Source: an uncultured Porphyromonadaceae bacterium
GTDB lineage: Bacteria > Bacteroidota > Bacteroidia > Bacteroidales > Muribaculaceae
Length of the DNA stretch: 64,000 bases
Direction: 5' to 3'
Assembly: GCA_947567425.1 (NCBI GenBank)
Contig: CANOLV010000002.1
Span: 171,483-235,482 of the forward strand
Within the stretch, counting starts at the first letter, position 1; each line of letters opens with the position of its first letter. Both the position numbers and the translations under genes were made by a program. Shown piece by piece: positions 62,196 through 64,000 of this stretch. A model generated the notes under the pieces. That model was not told where the DNA came from, did not search any database, and was given only the letters and a program-made list of their open reading frames with translations.

Positions 62196-63185
62196 CTATA
62201 GTTTTTTCACGGCGGGCTTTTTGCGTGTGATCAGCGCGGCCATGATCCATACGAGGGTGATGACTATGGCGCATCCGATGACTCCCGACCATGTGCTTCC
62301 GTAGTCGGGAAGCAGCGATGTGGAGGTCTGTACGCTTTCAAGCACGCTTGCCACGGTGCCGGACGCCGCCGGGGCGAGGTCGGCCGACCCGGTGATCGAC
62401 TGTATGGACCATTCCAGTCCGTCGGGGTCGGACGATGCTATCCATGTGAACAGACCTCCGAGCAACAGCGCGGCTCCGATGAAGATCCATGCCGCTTTAC
62501 TGTATGACCGGGCGTGGGTCTGCTCTGCCGACGCCTCTCTGCAGGCCGCGAGCATGTCGGGCTTGTATGAGCGGATGAAGTAGAGCACGGCGGCCGTGGC
62601 TATGCCCTCGCCGATGCCGATGAACAGGTGTATGGAGCACATCAGGGTCAGGAACTCATTCCAGGGGAGCGCGGTGACGCCCGACATCTCCGTCTCGGCC
62701 GTGACGAGCAGGGCGCCGAGTTCGAGTCCGACGATGCTTGCCGCGACGGCCGCCGCCGATATGCGCCACGGCTTGACCGGGGCATGGCGTCCGGCTATCG
62801 GCCTGTAGACGAGCGGATATGCCACGAGGGTGCTCATGGCGGCCATGTTGATGACATTGCATCCGAGCGCCATCAGGCCGCCGTCGGCAAATATGAGGCA
62901 CTGCACCACGAGGACGGACGTAAGGGTGAGGAAGGCGGCCCATGGACCGAGGACCGCACCGAGGAGTATGCCTCCCACGATATGACCGCTCGACCCGGTT
63001 CCGGGTATGGAGAAGTTGATCATCTGGGCGGCGAATATGAATGCGCCCATCACTCCCATGAGCGGTACGATACTGTCGGAGGTCCCTGTCTTGACTTTTT
63101 TAGCGGCCGTGGCGAGCAGGGCTATCGCGGCGGCTCCTGCCGCTCCCGCCACCGCGGGAGAGACGAGTGCATCTGCCATGTGCAT
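62196..63185 (-). CDS. cbiM: Cobalt ECF transporter substrate-specific protein, CbiM-CbiN fusion
   Basis: The 329-residue protein begins Met-His-Met-Ala-Asp; the His at position 2 is a metal ligand in this family, which decides the start at 63185. A CbiM domain (about 1-215, with INFSIPGTGSSGHIVGG, GALLGPW-like and IHLFIGIGEG segments) is followed by a helix, an extracytoplasmic stretch with SDPDGLEWS near residue 261 and a last helix, which is the CbiN part. It selects cobalt for cobalamin. I looked for a cobalamin riboswitch upstream and saw no B12-box. Confidence 0.9.
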   Translation of the reverse strand: MHMADALVSPAVAGAAGAAAIALLATAAKKVKTGTSDSIVPLMGVMGAFIFAAQMINFSIPGTGSSGHIVGGILLGAVLGPWAAFLTLTSVLVVQCLIFADGGLMALGCNVINMAAMSTLVAYPLVYRPIAGRHAPVKPWRISAAAVAASIVGLELGALLVTAETEMSGVTALPWNEFLTLMCSIHLFIGIGEGIATAAVLYFIRSYKPDMLAACREASAEQTHARSYSKAAWIFIGAALLLGGLFTWIASSDPDGLEWSIQSITGSADLAPAASGTVASVLESVQTSTSLLPDYGSTWSGVIGCAIVITLVWIMAALITRKKPAVKKL

Positions 63186-63285
63186 ATCTTAATCTTCTTA
63201 ATGTTTATAGAGTTGACGTTTCTGATTAAAACGCATCGGCGGGGCGGATGGTTTTTGGGAGCTGCCGCAAGGGGGTAAAAGATAT

Positions 63286-63316
63286 AGGGCAGAACCCCGC
63301 GACGGGATTCTGCCCT
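63286..63316 (-). terminator. Intrinsic terminator of gapA
   Basis: AGGGCAGAA..TTCTGCCCT, with CCCG/CGGG continuing inward, forms a 13-bp stem of high GC content. It lies about 32 bases past the gapA stop. The minus-strand tail (ATATCTTTTACC) is T-rich. Confidence 0.8.
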
Positions 63317-63347
63317 ATGTTAGAATGTATGAAAAAATCGGGGCTTA

Positions 63348-64000
<653 letters not shown>

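Noticed and set aside
63186-63285. Cobalamin riboswitch upstream of the cobalt transporter
   Set aside because: The gap is only about 100 bases and I see no B12-box or the expected folded core; a -7-like TATCTTTT box is the only possible signal.

Overview
The window looks like a chromosomal segment of a gut Bacteroidales, most likely Muribaculaceae-like (the family is inference). Signs of the order are a SusC/SusD pair, type IX secretion (T9SS) and gliding genes (porU, gldH, small proteins with T9SS sorting tails), an rny-ricT-gldH neighbourhood, and promoters of the Bacteroidales form (TTG or TTTG, about 20 bases, then TAnnTTTG). Most of the window is fairly GC-rich. Three AT-rich islands stand out: an ImmA/IrrE-PIN pair (about 4.6-6.4 kb) and two Rhs/YD-repeat toxin loci (25.8-34.0 kb and 37.3-45.6 kb).

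Layout. 1-4.5 kb: the 5' part of porU (T9SS sortase), tRNA-Gly and tRNA-Tyr, ribH, an atypical PfkB-family protein and an arabinose-5-phosphate isomerase. 4.6-6.4 kb: an accessory metallopeptidase/PIN operon. 6.5-11.7 kb: recA, an AraC regulator, a YbhN-like membrane protein with a small partner, and pfkA. 11.7-15.4 kb: a four-gene operon with a steroid 5-alpha-reductase homologue, an Old Yellow Enzyme-type reductase and two short-chain dehydrogenases, a plausible steroid or bile-acid A-ring reduction pathway. 15.6-20.2 kb: a lone SusC/SusD pair facing it, with a nine-G tract in the SusC signal-peptide coding region. 20.5-25.5 kb: a TolC-HlyD-ABC permease-permease export operon without an ATPase gene.

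25.9-34.0 kb and 37.3-45.6 kb are two copies of one unusual architecture. A mini-protein (signal peptide, one YD repeat, T9SS sorting tail) overlaps by ATGA the gene of a giant secreted SpvB/FG-GAP/YD-repeat protein (1939 and 2082 residues) with a variable C-terminal toxin tip. Candidate immunity genes follow. The first tip carries HExxH and is followed by exported proteins. The second resembles a URI/GIY-YIG nuclease and is followed by three cytoplasmic paralogues with nearly identical 3' ends, plus a leftover 47-bp toxin tail before the third. I propose that the mini-proteins lend the T9SS signal to toxins whose own C-termini are occupied. This, together with the reductase operon, is the most interesting content.

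34.0-37.3 kb: housekeeping genes between the two toxin loci (cytidylate-kinase-like protein, small conserved protein, cyclophilin lipoprotein, M16 peptidase). 45.8-64 kb: a DUF349 protein, an exopolysaccharide-priming glycosyltransferase, a run from zapA and rny through ricT, gldH and an M24 peptidase to cca (with a structured RNA between zapA and rny), cardiolipin synthase, rpsF-rpsR-rplI, a HepT/MntA pair, a cobalt ECF transporter (cbiMN-cbiQ-cbiO) and the 3' part of gapA. I see no rRNA, CRISPR array, insertion sequence, integrase or replication origin.
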